DNA from: Nocardioides glacieisoli
GTDB lineage: Bacteria > Actinomycetota > Actinomycetes > Propionibacteriales > Nocardioidaceae
Assembly: GCF_004137245.1 (NCBI RefSeq)
Contig: NZ_SDWS01000003.1
Location: 248,001-312,000, forward strand
Reading direction: 5' to 3'
Length of the DNA stretch: 64,000 nt
Shown here: one piece after another, positions 49,989 to 59,147 of the stretch
How the letters are laid out: every line of letters begins with the position of its first letter
How positions within the stretch are numbered: position 1 is the stretch's first letter
Position numbers and translations under genes: made by a program
Notes under the pieces: model-generated
The model's input: the letters and a program-made list of their open reading frames with translations, nothing else
Told to the model about the DNA's origin: nothing
The model's database searches: none

Positions 49989-50210
49989 TCAGCGCGGGAG
50001 GCCGCTGGCGCGCCAGGCGCCGTCACCGTGATGGTGGGTGTGGCGCACGCTGCGCGCCGGGTTGCTCCACGCCGGCCGCGGCTTCTTCACCGGCTCGACC
50101 GCGGCCGAGCCGAGCGCGGAGAACACCGCGACCAGCGCGGCGATTTCCTCAGGGGTCGCGTCGGCGTTGACGACCTTCAGCAGCGGAGCCTGCACCTCCT
50201 GGTCGGCCAT
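49989..50210 (-). CDS. accE: Acyl-CoA carboxylase epsilon subunit
   Basis: A 73-residue AccE, the small subunit specific to actinobacteria that strengthens the AccA-AccD complex. The signature is LLKVVNADATPEEIAALVAVFSAL followed by a Lys/Pro-rich segment PVKKPRPAWSNPARSVRHTH. Its ATG overlaps the accD stop by one base (TGATG), the normal arrangement for this gene. The 3' end is 14 bases from a repeat copy. Confidence 0.93.
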   Translation of the reverse strand: MADQEVQAPLLKVVNADATPEEIAALVAVFSALGSAAVEPVKKPRPAWSNPARSVRHTHHHGDGAWRASGLPR

Positions 50211-51817
50211 CAGAGGGGGATGTTCCCGTGCTTCTTGGGCGGGAGCGTCTCGCGCTTGGAGCGGAGCAGGCGCAGCGAGCGGATGATCTCGATGCGCGTC
50301 TCGTGGGGGGCGATGACGGCGTCGACGTAGCCGCGCTCGGCAGCGATGTAGGGGTTCGCGAGTGTGGTCTCGTACTCGTCGATCAGCTCGGCGCGCTTGG
50401 CCTCGACGTCGCCGCCCTCGTCCTGCACGGCCTTGAGCGTCTTGCGGTGCACGATGTTGGCCGCGCCCTGCGCGCCCATGACGGCGATCTGCGCGGTCGG
50501 CCAGGCGACGTTGATGTCGGCGCCGAGGTGCTTGGAGCCCATCACGTCGTACGCCCCGCCGTAGGCCTTGCGCGTGATGACCGTGATGAGGGGGACCGTC
50601 GCCTCGGCGTAGGCGTAGATCAGCTTGGCGCCGCGGCGGATGATCCCCTGCCACTCCTGGTCGGTGCCCGGCAGGAACCCCGGCACGTCGACGAACGTCA
50701 GCACCGGCAGGTTGAAGGCGTCGCAGAAGCGGACGAACCTTGCGGCCTTCTCCGAGGCGTCGATGTCGAGCGTCCCGGCGAACTGCATCGGCTGGTTGGC
50801 CACGATGCCGACCGAGCGGCCCTCGACGCGACCGAAGCCGACGAGGATGTTGGGCGCGAACAGCTCCTGGACCTCGAGGAACTCCTCGTCGTCGAGGACG
50901 GCGGTGATGACGTCGTGCATGTCGTAGGGCTGGTTCGAGCCGTCCGGGATCAGGGCGTCGAGGGCCCTGTCGGTGTCGGTGAACTGCATGTCCGGCGCCT
51001 CGTCGTACTCCGGCGCCGGGTCGAGGTTGTTCTGCGGGAGGTAGGACAGCATCGCCTTGACGTACTCGATGGCGTCCTCCTCGTCGGAGGCCATGTAGTG
51101 GGCGTTGCCCGACTTGGTGTTGTGCGTGCGTGCACCGCCGAGGTCCTCCATCGTGACGTCCTCGCCGGTGACGGTCTTGATCACGTCGGGACCGGTGATG
51201 AACATCGCCGAGGTCTGGTCGACCATCACGGTGAAGTCGGTGACGGCGGGGGAGTAGACGTGGCCGCCGGCGCAGTTGCCCATGATCAGGCTGATCTGCG
51301 GGATGACGCCCGAGGCGTGCACGTTGCGGCGGAAGATCTCGCCGTAGAGCCCGAGGCTGACCACGCCCTCCTGGATCCGCGCGCCCGCGCCCTCGTTGAT
51401 GCCGATGATCGGGCAGCCGGTCTTGATCGCGAGGTCCATGACCTTGGTGATCTTCTCGCCGTAGACCTCGCCCAGCGACCCGCCGAAGACGGTGAAGTCC
51501 TGGCTGAAGACGCACACCATGCGGCCGTTGACCTCGCCGTAGCCGGTCACCACGCCGTCGCCGTAGGGACGGGTCTTCTCGAGGCCGAACGCCGTCGAGC
51601 GGTGCCGCGCGAGCTCGTCGAGCTCCACGAAGGTGCCCTCGTCGAAGAGCATCTCGATCCGCTCGCGAGCGGTCTTGCGGCCCTTGGCGTGCTGCTTCTC
51701 GACGGCCTTCGCCGATCCGGCGTGCACGGCCTCGTCGAGCCGCTGCTCGAGGTCGGCGAGCTTGCCGGCCGTCGTGTGCAGGTCGATCTGCTTGTCCTCA
51801 CCCGGCTGTGCGCTCAC
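50210..51817 (-). CDS. accD: Acyl-CoA (propionyl/acetyl-CoA) carboxylase beta subunit, carboxyltransferase
   Basis: A 535-residue carboxyltransferase that moves carboxyl from biotin of AccA to acetyl- or propionyl-CoA. The crotonase-type folds show [60 protein letters not shown] and, in the second half, [39 protein letters not shown] and [10 protein letters not shown]. It lacks biotin, as expected. The GTG at 51815-51817 is preceded by an excellent AGGAGG 10 bases upstream. Coupled to accE, and divergent from birA across 62 bases. Confidence 0.95.
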   Translation of the reverse strand: MSAQPGEDKQIDLHTTAGKLADLEQRLDEAVHAGSAKAVEKQHAKGRKTARERIEMLFDEGTFVELDELARHRSTAFGLEKTRPYGDGVVTGYGEVNGRMVCVFSQDFTVFGGSLGEVYGEKITKVMDLAIKTGCPIIGINEGAGARIQEGVVSLGLYGEIFRRNVHASGVIPQISLIMGNCAGGHVYSPAVTDFTVMVDQTSAMFITGPDVIKTVTGEDVTMEDLGGARTHNTKSGNAHYMASDEEDAIEYVKAMLSYLPQNNLDPAPEYDEAPDMQFTDTDRALDALIPDGSNQPYDMHDVITAVLDDEEFLEVQELFAPNILVGFGRVEGRSVGIVANQPMQFAGTLDIDASEKAARFVRFCDAFNLPVLTFVDVPGFLPGTDQEWQGIIRRGAKLIYAYAEATVPLITVITRKAYGGAYDVMGSKHLGADINVAWPTAQIAVMGAQGAANIVHRKTLKAVQDEGGDVEAKRAELIDEYETTLANPYIAAERGYVDAVIAPHETRIEIIRSLRLLRSKRETLPPKKHGNIPL

Positions 51818-51879
51818 GCGGGGGCCTCCTGAGTTGCCTGGTCTGCGGCGGTCGCTGGTCCATCCGGCAATCTAGTGCC

Positions 51880-52680
51880 ATGACCGACGCACCGGCATCG
51901 CGCCCACCCATCGACCCGGACCGGCTGCTCGCGCCCGACGGGTGGCGGATCGAGGTCGAGGAGGCGACGCCCTCCACCAACGCCGCGCTCGCGGCACGGG
52001 CCCGCGACGGCGAGGAGCCCGGGCTCGTGCTGGTCACCGAGCACCAGACCGCCGGTCGCGGCCGGTTGGACCGCACCTGGGAGACGCCGCCGCGCGCGTC
52101 GCTGACCTTCTCGGTGCTCCTGCGCCCCGACGTGCCGCCCGAGTCGTGGTCGTGGCTGCCGCTCCTCACCGGGTACGCCGTCCAGGCGGCGCTCGCCGAC
52201 CGCCTTCCCGACATCGCGCTGAAGTGGCCCAACGACGTGCTGGTCGACGGTGGTGACCTCGGCGCCGGCCGCAAGGTCGCCGGCATCCTGGTCGAGCGGA
52301 TCGAGACCACCGCCGGGCCGATGGCGGTCGTCGGGGTGGGCATCAACGTCGACCAGACGCTCGACGAGCTGCCGATCGCGCTCGCCACCTCCGTGGCCCT
52401 CGAGACCGGCGAGCCGGTCGAGCGCACCGGTCTCCTCGGCCAGGTGCTGGGCTCGCTGCACGGCCTCCAGGGCCTGCTCGACGACACCGAGTCGCTGCGC
52501 AGGGCGTACGCCGACGTCTGCGTGACGCTCGGCCGCACGGTCGACGTGCACCTGCCCGCGGGCGACGTGCGCCGTGGGGAGGCGCTGGACATCGACGCGT
52601 CCGGGGCGCTGGTGGTCGGGACGGACGACGGCACGCTCACGGTCGCTGCCGGCGACGTGGTGCACGTGCGCCCAGCCTGA
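51880..52680 (+). CDS. birA: Biotin-[acetyl-CoA carboxylase] ligase
   Basis: A 266-residue biotin protein ligase, monofunctional (no N-terminal DNA-binding domain). Motifs: VEEATPSTNAALAARARDGE, TEHQTAGRGRLDRTWETP (biotinyl-AMP loop GRGRxxR), LKWPNDVLV (catalytic Lys), KVAGILVE and VGVGINVDQ. It attaches biotin to the AccA and Pyc carrier lysines encoded in this window. CAATCT (51868-51873), 6 bases before the ATG, is the likely -10. The gene faces away from accD. Confidence 0.94.
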   Translation: MTDAPASRPPIDPDRLLAPDGWRIEVEEATPSTNAALAARARDGEEPGLVLVTEHQTAGRGRLDRTWETPPRASLTFSVLLRPDVPPESWSWLPLLTGYAVQAALADRLPDIALKWPNDVLVDGGDLGAGRKVAGILVERIETTAGPMAVVGVGINVDQTLDELPIALATSVALETGEPVERTGLLGQVLGSLHGLQGLLDDTESLRRAYADVCVTLGRTVDVHLPAGDVRRGEALDIDASGALVVGTDDGTLTVAAGDVVHVRPA

Positions 52681-52718
52681 TCGTCGCGAAGCGCCCTGAC
52701 TGGTGACATGATCCTCGC

Positions 52719-53222
52719 GTGGCCTTTCCGACCAAGCTCCTCAACGCGGGCGAACACGTCGTCGTCTCGACCCGGACGCACGTCAAGGCGCTGATCCTGC
52801 CCGGGCTCGTCGTGCTCGTCGCCCTGGCCGCCGCGATCTTCCTCGGCCGGCTGATCGACAGCTCGGTCGGGTCGCTGGTGGTGTGGATCCTGTTCCTCGG
52901 CGTGCTGGTGTGGTTCCTGGTCGGACCGCTCCTCCGCTGGCTCACGACGACCTACACGTTCACCAACCGCCGCTTCATCAAGCGCTCCGGCTTCATCGCC
53001 AAGGAGGGCCGCACGATCCCGCTCAACCGGATCAGCGGCGTCGACTTCGAGATCGGCGTGATCGACCGGATCTTCGGCTGCGGCACGCTCGTCGTGGCCG
53101 ACGCGAGCACCGACGGGCAGGTCGAGCTCCACGACATCCCCGACGTGGAGAAGGTCCAGCTCCAGGTCTCCGACGAGCTGCATCGCCTCTCCGGTGGTGA
53201 CCGCCGCGACGATGGCACCTGA
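52719..53222 (+). CDS. Bacterial PH-domain membrane protein (YdbS/bPH2 type)
   Basis: A 167-residue protein with two N-terminal membrane helices (ALILPGLVVLVALAAAIFLG and LVVWILFLGVLVWFLVGPLL) followed by a bPH2 domain: YTFTNRRFIKRSGFIAKEGR, TIPLNRISGVDFEIGVIDRI and GCGTLVVADAS. The PH domain should face the cytosol. CATGAT (52707-52712) 6 bases before the GTG is a variant leaderless -10. The adenylate cyclase gene starts within its last codons (11-base overlap with the ATG at 53212), so membrane signalling linked to cAMP is possible. Confidence 0.9.
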   Translation: MAFPTKLLNAGEHVVVSTRTHVKALILPGLVVLVALAAAIFLGRLIDSSVGSLVVWILFLGVLVWFLVGPLLRWLTTTYTFTNRRFIKRSGFIAKEGRTIPLNRISGVDFEIGVIDRIFGCGTLVVADASTDGQVELHDIPDVEKVQLQVSDELHRLSGGDRRDDGT

Positions 53223-54264
53223 GCGCACGCCCAAGCAGAGCAAGCCCCGGCGAGGCAAGGCTGCTGGGAAGGCCGCCGGCAAGGCCGCCCCCAAGGCGCG
53301 CCCCGGGGAGCAGCTCGACCACGCGATCCTGCGCAGCAGGCCCGAGCTCAGCGCTCTCGAGGTGGCCGCCGAGACCGGCATCACCATCGACGAGACGCGC
53401 AGGCTGTGGCGAGCGCTCGGCTTCCCCGAGTTCGTCGGTGAGAAGGCGTACACCGCGGCGGATGTCGAGGCCGTCGCGACCCTGATGACCTTCGTCGACT
53501 CCGGCGCCGTGGACTTCGACACGGCCGTGAACCTCACCCGCGGCGTGGGCCAGACGATGGCGCGGCTGGCCGACTGGGAGGTCTCCGCACTGGTGAGCCG
53601 GGTGGAGGAGATGGAGGCCGGCGAGGAGGCCACCGGCTCGCGGATCGGGTCCGCGCTGCGGCTGATCGACGAGGTGAACCCGCCCTTCGAGCGGCTCCTC
53701 GTCTACGCCTGGCGCCGCCACCTCGCCGCCGCGGTCGCCCGGATCGAGGCGATGGGCGCCAAGGACGAGGACCTCCACACCATCGACGTCACCGTCGGCT
53801 TCGCCGACCTGGTGTCCTTCACCGCTTTGTCCAACACGCTCGACCGCGACGAGATCGGCGACCTCGTCGAGGTGTTCGAGAGCCGCTGCCAGGACGTCGT
53901 CGCGCGCTACGGCGGCCGGATCATCAAGAGCCTCGGCGACTCGGTGCTCTTCGTGACCAGCGGCGCCGAGGACGGCATCGCCGTGGCCGAGGGGATCATC
54001 AACGTCATCGGCCGCGACAGCAAGATGCCCGACGTACGCCTCGGGCTGGCCAGCGGACCGGTGGTCCAGCGCCTGGGGGACATCTTCGGCCCGCCGGTCA
54101 ACATGGCCGCCCGGCTCACCGCCGTCGCCCGCCGCAACCGGCTCATCGTCGACCAGAACACCGCCGACCTGCTGCCCGCCACGGAGTGGGAGAACCGCCG
54201 GCTCCCCGCCCGTCCGGTGCGCGGGTTCGGGCTCGTGGAGCCCGTCGCCGTGCGCCGCCGCTGA
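53212..54264 (+). CDS. Class III adenylate cyclase with N-terminal regulatory domain (Rv1264-like)
   Basis: A 350-residue cytosolic cyclase. After a Lys/Ala tail (1-33), residues 35-185 match the autoinhibitory pH-responsive domain of mycobacterial Rv1264 (AAETGITIDETRRLWRALGF, WEVSALVSRVEEMEA). The catalytic domain has metal-binding Asp199 (FADLVSF) and Asp243 (GDSVLF), adenine-selective Lys239 (IIKSLGD) and Asp290 (RLGDIFG), and transition-state Asn297 and Arg301 (VNMAARL), a full set for ATP cyclisation. The ATG at 53212 is chosen; two GTGs lie 15-18 bases earlier. It overlaps the PH-domain gene. Confidence 0.92.
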   Translation: MAPERTPKQSKPRRGKAAGKAAGKAAPKARPGEQLDHAILRSRPELSALEVAAETGITIDETRRLWRALGFPEFVGEKAYTAADVEAVATLMTFVDSGAVDFDTAVNLTRGVGQTMARLADWEVSALVSRVEEMEAGEEATGSRIGSALRLIDEVNPPFERLLVYAWRRHLAAAVARIEAMGAKDEDLHTIDVTVGFADLVSFTALSNTLDRDEIGDLVEVFESRCQDVVARYGGRIIKSLGDSVLFVTSGAEDGIAVAEGIINVIGRDSKMPDVRLGLASGPVVQRLGDIFGPPVNMAARLTAVARRNRLIVDQNTADLLPATEWENRRLPARPVRGFGLVEPVAVRRR

Positions 54265-54355
54265 CCCGCAGAGGGGCGTCAGCTGGACCAGACCACTGGG
54301 CCGCAATTCGCCCATATGGGCCACCAACCGGGCGCCGGATCCTTAGGTTCAGCGC

Positions 54356-54673
54356 GTGTTGGCTGTGCAAGACGTGCGACTGGACCCGGGCACACGACAG
54401 GTGTGGCGGGGCGAACGCGAGATCCGATTGAGCCGCAAGGAGTTCCAGCTCCTGCAGGCTCTGATGGCGCGCCCCGGTGACATCGTCACCCGCGGCGAGC
54501 TGATGGCGGACGTCTGGCAGACGTCGTTCTACACCAACTCCAAGACCATCGACGTGCACCTCGGCTGGCTGCGTCGCAAGCTCGACGACGACCCGCGCAA
54601 CCCGACGCTGATCACGACCCACCGCGGTCGCGGCCTCCGCTTCGAGACGAGCGCGGACCGCGTCGCGAGCTGA
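54356..54673 (+). CDS. Stand-alone OmpR/PhoB-type winged-helix protein
   Basis: A 105-residue protein consisting solely of the trans_reg_C DNA-binding domain: IRLSRKEFQLLQALMARPGD, VTRGELMADVWQTSFYTNSK, TIDVHLGWLRRKLDDDPRNP and THRGRGLRFE. No receiver domain is encoded in or before it, and the start is fixed by TAGGTT (54344-54349) exactly 6 bases before the GTG, so it is not a broken regulator. It must be controlled by something other than phosphorylation. It lies between the adenylate cyclase and purK genes. Confidence 0.88.
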   Translation: MLAVQDVRLDPGTRQVWRGEREIRLSRKEFQLLQALMARPGDIVTRGELMADVWQTSFYTNSKTIDVHLGWLRRKLDDDPRNPTLITTHRGRGLRFETSADRVAS

Positions 54674-54716
54674 TCCGGGAGCACCGGTCCGGAGGAGGCT
54701 TCTATAGGCTCCGGTC

Positions 54717-55886
54717 GTGTCCTCGACCGGCTCGCACCGCGCTCCCACGCTCGCCGTCATCGGGGGTGGGCAGCTGGCCCGGATGATGGCCCAGCCCGCG
54801 ATCGCGCTCGGTCTCCCGCTGCGCCTGCTCGCCGAGGCCGAGGGTGTCTCCGCCGCCCAGGTCATCCCCGACCAGCTGGTGGGCGACTACACCGACCTCC
54901 CGACCCTCCGGAAGGTCACCGACGGTGCCGCCGTGGTCACCTTCGACCACGAGCACGTGCCGACCGACCACCTGCACGCGCTCGAGGCGGACGGCATCGC
55001 CGTACGTCCCGGGCCGGGAGCGCTCGTCCACGCGCAGGACAAGGCCGTCATGCGCCGCCGCCTCGCCGAGCTCGACGTGCCGTGCCCCCGCAATGCCGTG
55101 GTCACCACGACCGAGGAGGTCGCGGCCTTCGGGCTGCCGTGCGTCCTCAAGACCACCCGCGGCGGCTACGACGGCAAGGGCGTCTGGGTCGTCCGTGCCC
55201 TCGACGAGGCGCAGGTCGCCTTCGACGCGGCTGCGGCCGCCGGCGTCGAGGTGCTCGCCGAGGAGCTCGTCGACTTCCGCCGCGAGCTGTCGGCCCTCGT
55301 CGCCCGCTCTCCGAGCGGGCAGGCCGCGGCGTACCCGGTCGTCGCCTCGACCCAGCTCGACGGCATCTGCCACGAGGTCGTCGCCCCCGCGCCGGACCTC
55401 TCGCCCGCTCTCGCCGGTCAGGCGCAGGAGATCGCCCTGCGGATCGCCGGTGCGCTCGACGTCACGGGCATCCTCGCCGTCGAGCTCTTCGAGACGACCG
55501 ACGGCCGGATCCTGGTCAACGAGCTGGCGATGCGCCCCCACAACACCGGCCACTGGTCCCAGGACGGCGCGGTGACGTCCCAGTTCGAGAATCATCTGCG
55601 CGCCGTCATGGACCTCCCGCTGGGTTCGCCGGCCCCGCGTGAGCGTTGGACCGTGATGGTGAACATCCTCGGCGGACCCACCGACACCGGCCGGCTCTAC
55701 GACGGCCTCCCGCACGCGATGGCCCGTGACCCGCGGCTGCGCGTGCACTTCTACGGCAAGGACCTCCGGCCCGGCCGGAAGGTCGGCCACGTCAACGCAT
55801 ACGGCGACGACCTCGACGACTGCCTCGAGCGCGCGCGGCACGCCGCCGCGTGGTTCCGTGGCGACCTGGGCAACGAGAGCGAATAG
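54717..55886 (+). CDS. purK: 5-(Carboxyamino)imidazole ribonucleotide synthase
   Basis: A 389-residue ATP-grasp enzyme that carboxylates AIR with bicarbonate in de novo purine synthesis. Motifs: [20 protein letters not shown] (N-terminal), [27 protein letters not shown] (ATP-grasp loop), [20 protein letters not shown] (metal/substrate site), and [16 protein letters not shown]. The GTG lies 6 bases after TAGGCT (54705-54710), a leaderless start. purE follows with 10 bases between. Confidence 0.96.
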   Translation: MSSTGSHRAPTLAVIGGGQLARMMAQPAIALGLPLRLLAEAEGVSAAQVIPDQLVGDYTDLPTLRKVTDGAAVVTFDHEHVPTDHLHALEADGIAVRPGPGALVHAQDKAVMRRRLAELDVPCPRNAVVTTTEEVAAFGLPCVLKTTRGGYDGKGVWVVRALDEAQVAFDAAAAAGVEVLAEELVDFRRELSALVARSPSGQAAAYPVVASTQLDGICHEVVAPAPDLSPALAGQAQEIALRIAGALDVTGILAVELFETTDGRILVNELAMRPHNTGHWSQDGAVTSQFENHLRAVMDLPLGSPAPRERWTVMVNILGGPTDTGRLYDGLPHAMARDPRLRVHFYGKDLRPGRKVGHVNAYGDDLDDCLERARHAAAWFRGDLGNESE

Positions 55887-55896
55887 GAGCACGCAG

Positions 55897-56427
55897 ATGA
55901 GCGAAGAGTCCGCAGTGAAGGTCGGCATCGTGATGGGCTCGGACTCCGACTGGCCGGTCATGCAGGCCGCCGGCGAGGTGCTCACCGAGCTCGGCGTGGC
56001 GTGGGAGGCCGACGTCGTCTCCGCCCACCGGATGCCCGCCGAGATGATCGAGTGGGGCCAGCAGGCCCACACCCGCGGCCTGTCGGTGGTCATCGCCGGC
56101 GCCGGGGGAGCGGCCCACCTGCCCGGCATGCTCGCCAGCGTGACGCCGCTGCCGGTGATCGGCGTCCCGGTGCCGCTGAAGTACCTCGACGGGATGGACT
56201 CCCTGCTGTCCATCGTGCAGATGCCCGGCGGGATCCCGGTCGCCGCCGTCGCCATCGGCAACGCCAAGAACGCCGGCATCCTCGCCGCCCGGATCCTGGG
56301 CACCAGCGACCCCGAGCTCCAGCAGCGCCTCGTCGACTACGCCGCGGGGCTCGCCGAGACCGCCCACGCCAAGGGCGACGTCGTACGCCAGGCGGCCAGG
56401 GGCAGCGGCAGCAAGGTCGGCTTCTAG
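55897..56427 (+). CDS. purE: N5-CAIR mutase
   Basis: A 176-residue mutase converting N5-CAIR to CAIR, the next purine step after PurK. Conserved segments are [58 protein letters not shown] and [27 protein letters not shown] 8 bases before the ATG is the ribosome site. Its stop (TAG) directly abuts the stop of the convergent arfB-like gene with no base between. Confidence 0.97.
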   Translation: MSEESAVKVGIVMGSDSDWPVMQAAGEVLTELGVAWEADVVSAHRMPAEMIEWGQQAHTRGLSVVIAGAGGAAHLPGMLASVTPLPVIGVPVPLKYLDGMDSLLSIVQMPGGIPVAAVAIGNAKNAGILAARILGTSDPELQQRLVDYAAGLAETAHAKGDVVRQAARGSGSKVGF

Positions 56428-56865
56428 CTACTCCGGGCGCCCGCGCACCCGACCCCGCAGCGCCTTGGTCTGCGCGCGCTCCTTCTTCGACTTCAGCCGC
56501 CGCTCCTTCGACCCGCGCGTCGGTCTGGTCGCCCGCCGTGGCGGCGGCGGTGGCGCGAGCGCCTCGCGCAGCATCTCGGCGAGCCGCTCGCGGGCGGCGA
56601 CGCGGTTGCGGTGCTGTGAGCGGTGCTCGGACGCCGCGATCGAGACGGTCCCGGACGGCCAGCGCCGCAGCGCTCGGGCGCGCTGCGTCGAGGTGAGGAC
56701 CGCCGAGGACGAGACGTCGTACTCCAGCTCCACGCGTGAGTCCGTCGTGTTCACGGACTGCCCGCCGGGTCCGGGCGACTTGGAGAACCGCTCGACCAGC
56801 TCGGCTGCGGGCACGACCAGTCCGTCGGGAAGCCCGGGACCGGCCGGGACGTGGAGGTCGCGCAC
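56428..56865 (-). CDS. ArfB/ICT1-like peptidyl-tRNA hydrolase (ribosome rescue)
   Basis: A 145-residue RF-1-domain protein. The GGQ motif is in SPGPGGQSVNTTDSRVEL; the tail (RGSKERRLKSKKERAQTKAL) is very basic, as in ArfB, where it enters the empty mRNA channel of stalled ribosomes. It frees peptide from ribosomes on non-stop messages. The GTG at 56863-56865 is favoured because TTGGAT lies 6 bases upstream and the domain starts there; a TTG four codons earlier is possible. Stops abut those of purE. Confidence 0.9.
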   Translation of the reverse strand: MRDLHVPAGPGLPDGLVVPAAELVERFSKSPGPGGQSVNTTDSRVELEYDVSSSAVLTSTQRARALRRWPSGTVSIAASEHRSQHRNRVAARERLAEMLREALAPPPPPRRATRPTRGSKERRLKSKKERAQTKALRGRVRGRPE

Positions 56866-56929
56866 GACCCCATCCAACCCCCACCAGTGGGGTTGACGTC
56901 ACGTGTCGCGAGCCGGGAGCGTCTGGGAC

Positions 56930-58135
56930 ATGGCAGAACAGAGGGTCGGCGTCGTCGGCGGCGGGATCCTTGGCGTCGCGATCGCGCGCGAGATCGTCCG
57001 TCGCCGCCCCGGCACCGAGGTCGTGGTGCTGGAGAAGGAGGACCGGCTCGCCGCCCACCAGACCGGCCACAACTCCGGCGTCGTGCACGCGGGCATCTAC
57101 TACAAGCCGGGCAGCCTCAAGGCCGAGCTCTGCACCCGCGGCCGTGCGCTGCTGAAGGACTTCTGCGCCGAGCACGCGATCGCCTACGTGGAGTGCGGCA
57201 AGCTCGTCGTCGCCGTGGACGCGACCGAGACGGGGCGGTTCGACGCCCTCGAGCGGACCGCGACCGCGAACGGCGTACCCGGACTGCGACGCCTCGCGGC
57301 CGAGGAGATCCGCGACGTCGAGCCGTACGCCGTCGGGCTGGCCGCGCTGCACTCGCCGGCCACGGCGATCACCGACTACGACGCCGTCACGAAGGCCATC
57401 GCACGCGAGGTCGAGGCTGCCGGCGGCCGGGTGAGGCTCGGTGCCCGGGTCGACGGGATCCGGCGGCAGGGCGACGGCGTCGTCGTCACCGTCGAGGGCG
57501 AGCACGCGTCGATGCGGTTCGACCACGTCGTGGTGGCGGCCGGGCTGCACGCCGACCGTGTCGCGGCGCTGGCCGGGGGTGACCGAGGCCCGGTCATCGT
57601 GCCGTTCCGCGGCGAGTACCTCGCCGTCAGCGACGCCAAGCAGGACCTCGTCCGCGGGATGGTCTACCCCGTCCCCGACCCGCGCTACCCGTTCCTCGGC
57701 GTCCACTTCACCCGCCGGGTGACCGGCGGGCTCGAGGTCGGACCCAACGCCGTCCTCGCCACCCGTCGTGAGGGCTACCGCCGCCGCGACGTGTCGGTCC
57801 GCGACCTGCGCGACGTCGCGGCGTGGCCGGGAACGTGGCGGATGGCGCGCGCCCACTGGCGCACGGGCCTCGAGGAGGTCGTCGGCTCGGCCTCGCAGCG
57901 GGCGTTCATGCGCAGGGCCTCGCGCTACGTCCCCGACATCGGCGTCGCCGACGTGGTCCGCGCCGGCAGTGGCGTGCGCGCCCAGGCGGTCGACCGCGAC
58001 GGCAGCCTCGTCGACGACTTCCGGATCACCCGCGACGACGGCGTCACGTGCGTGCGCAACGCCCCGTCGCCCGCCGCGACGTCCAGCCTGGCCATCGCCG
58101 CACACGTGGTCGGGCGGATCTGGGAGACGTCCTAG
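56930..58135 (+). CDS. lhgO: L-2-hydroxyglutarate oxidase
   Basis: A 401-residue FAD enzyme oxidising L-2-hydroxyglutarate. FAD motif VGVVGGGILGVAIAREIVRR; HQTGHNSGVVHAGIYYKPGS (about 48-67) is diagnostic of LhgO; FRGEYLAVSDAKQDLVRGMV, YPVPDPRYPFLGVHFTRRV and GLEVGPNAVLA follow. The ATG at 56930 is chosen because it directly precedes the domain and GGGAGC lies about 12 bases upstream; an upstream GTG would add nine residues unlike the family. The MocA-type gene 10 bases downstream has its own leaderless promoter. Confidence 0.93.
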   Translation: MAEQRVGVVGGGILGVAIAREIVRRRPGTEVVVLEKEDRLAAHQTGHNSGVVHAGIYYKPGSLKAELCTRGRALLKDFCAEHAIAYVECGKLVVAVDATETGRFDALERTATANGVPGLRRLAAEEIRDVEPYAVGLAALHSPATAITDYDAVTKAIAREVEAAGGRVRLGARVDGIRRQGDGVVVTVEGEHASMRFDHVVVAAGLHADRVAALAGGDRGPVIVPFRGEYLAVSDAKQDLVRGMVYPVPDPRYPFLGVHFTRRVTGGLEVGPNAVLATRREGYRRRDVSVRDLRDVAAWPGTWRMARAHWRTGLEEVVGSASQRAFMRRASRYVPDIGVADVVRAGSGVRAQAVDRDGSLVDDFRITRDDGVTCVRNAPSPAATSSLAIAAHVVGRIWETS

Positions 58136-58145
58136 GGTTGCGGCC

Positions 58146-59147
58146 ATGACGACTCGCTGGGGCATCGCCGCGACCGGGGGGATGGCCGCGGCCTTCTCCG
58201 AGGACCTCGCCCACGTGCCGGGCGCCGAGATCGCGTTCGTCGGCAGCCGCTCGCCGGAGTCGGCCGCCGACTTCGCCGGTCGGTTCGGGGCCGGTGCCTC
58301 GGGCACCTACGCCGACCTGCTCGCCGCCGGACGGGACGGCGAGGTGGACGTCATCTACGTCGCGACGCCGCACCCGCAGCACCACGACCTCGCGCTCGCC
58401 GCGATCGAGGGTGGCACGCCGCTGCTGGTCGAGAAGGCCTTCACGGCCACCCTCGCCGGTGCGCAGGAGGTGGTCGACGCCGCACGTGCCGCGCAGGTCT
58501 TCTGCATGGAGGCGATGTGGACCCGCTTCCAGCCGGCGGTCGTGCACGCACGCGAGCTGGTCGCGGGCGGCGCGATCGGTGACCTGCTGCTGGTGCAGGC
58601 CGACTTCTGCGCGCAGCGCGACTACGACCCGACCAGTCGGCTCTTCGACCTCGCGCTCGGCGGCGGTGCTGTCCTCGACCTCGGGGTCTACCCGGTGTCG
58701 CTGGCCCAGCACTTCCTCGGCCGTCCGGACCAGGTGACCGTGACCGGCACGACGTACCCCAACGGTGCCGACCGCTCGGCCGCGATCCAGATGTCGTACG
58801 CCGACGGGCGGGCCGCGTCGCTCACCACCTCGCTCGCCGCCCAGACGCCCGGCCGCGCGACGCTCGTCGGCACGGAGGGATCGCTCGAGCTGGTGCCGCC
58901 GTTCTACCACCCGACCCGGCTGGTCCTGCACCGCAACGGCGAGCAGCCCGAGGAGCTCGAGCGCCTGCAGACCGGGCGCGGCTACGCCCACCAGGCCATC
59001 GAGGTGCAGGACTGCCTGGCCGCTGGGCGCACCGAGAGTGCCGTCATGCCGTTGGCCGACACCCTCGACGTGCAGTGGGTGCTCGAGGAGTCGCTGCGCC
59101 AGCTCGGCATCGAGATGGCCGAGGCGCGCGTGGACCTGGACGCGTGA
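58146..59147 (+). CDS. Gfo/Idh/MocA family oxidoreductase
   Basis: A 333-residue NAD(P)-dependent oxidoreductase. N-terminal Rossmann fold: RWGIAATGGMAAAFSEDLAH, VDVIYVATPHPQHHDLALAA, LLVEKAFTATLAGAQ (the EK motif with the catalytic Lys). The C-terminal domain has FDLALGGGAVLDLGVYPVSL. Relatives act on sugars, inositols or trans-dihydrodiols; the substrate is unknown. TAGGGT (58133-58138), overlapping the lhgO stop, is 7 bases before the ATG. The phosphotransferase gene starts within its stop (GTGA). Confidence 0.92.
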   Translation: MTTRWGIAATGGMAAAFSEDLAHVPGAEIAFVGSRSPESAADFAGRFGAGASGTYADLLAAGRDGEVDVIYVATPHPQHHDLALAAIEGGTPLLVEKAFTATLAGAQEVVDAARAAQVFCMEAMWTRFQPAVVHARELVAGGAIGDLLLVQADFCAQRDYDPTSRLFDLALGGGAVLDLGVYPVSLAQHFLGRPDQVTVTGTTYPNGADRSAAIQMSYADGRAASLTTSLAAQTPGRATLVGTEGSLELVPPFYHPTRLVLHRNGEQPEELERLQTGRGYAHQAIEVQDCLAAGRTESAVMPLADTLDVQWVLEESLRQLGIEMAEARVDLDA

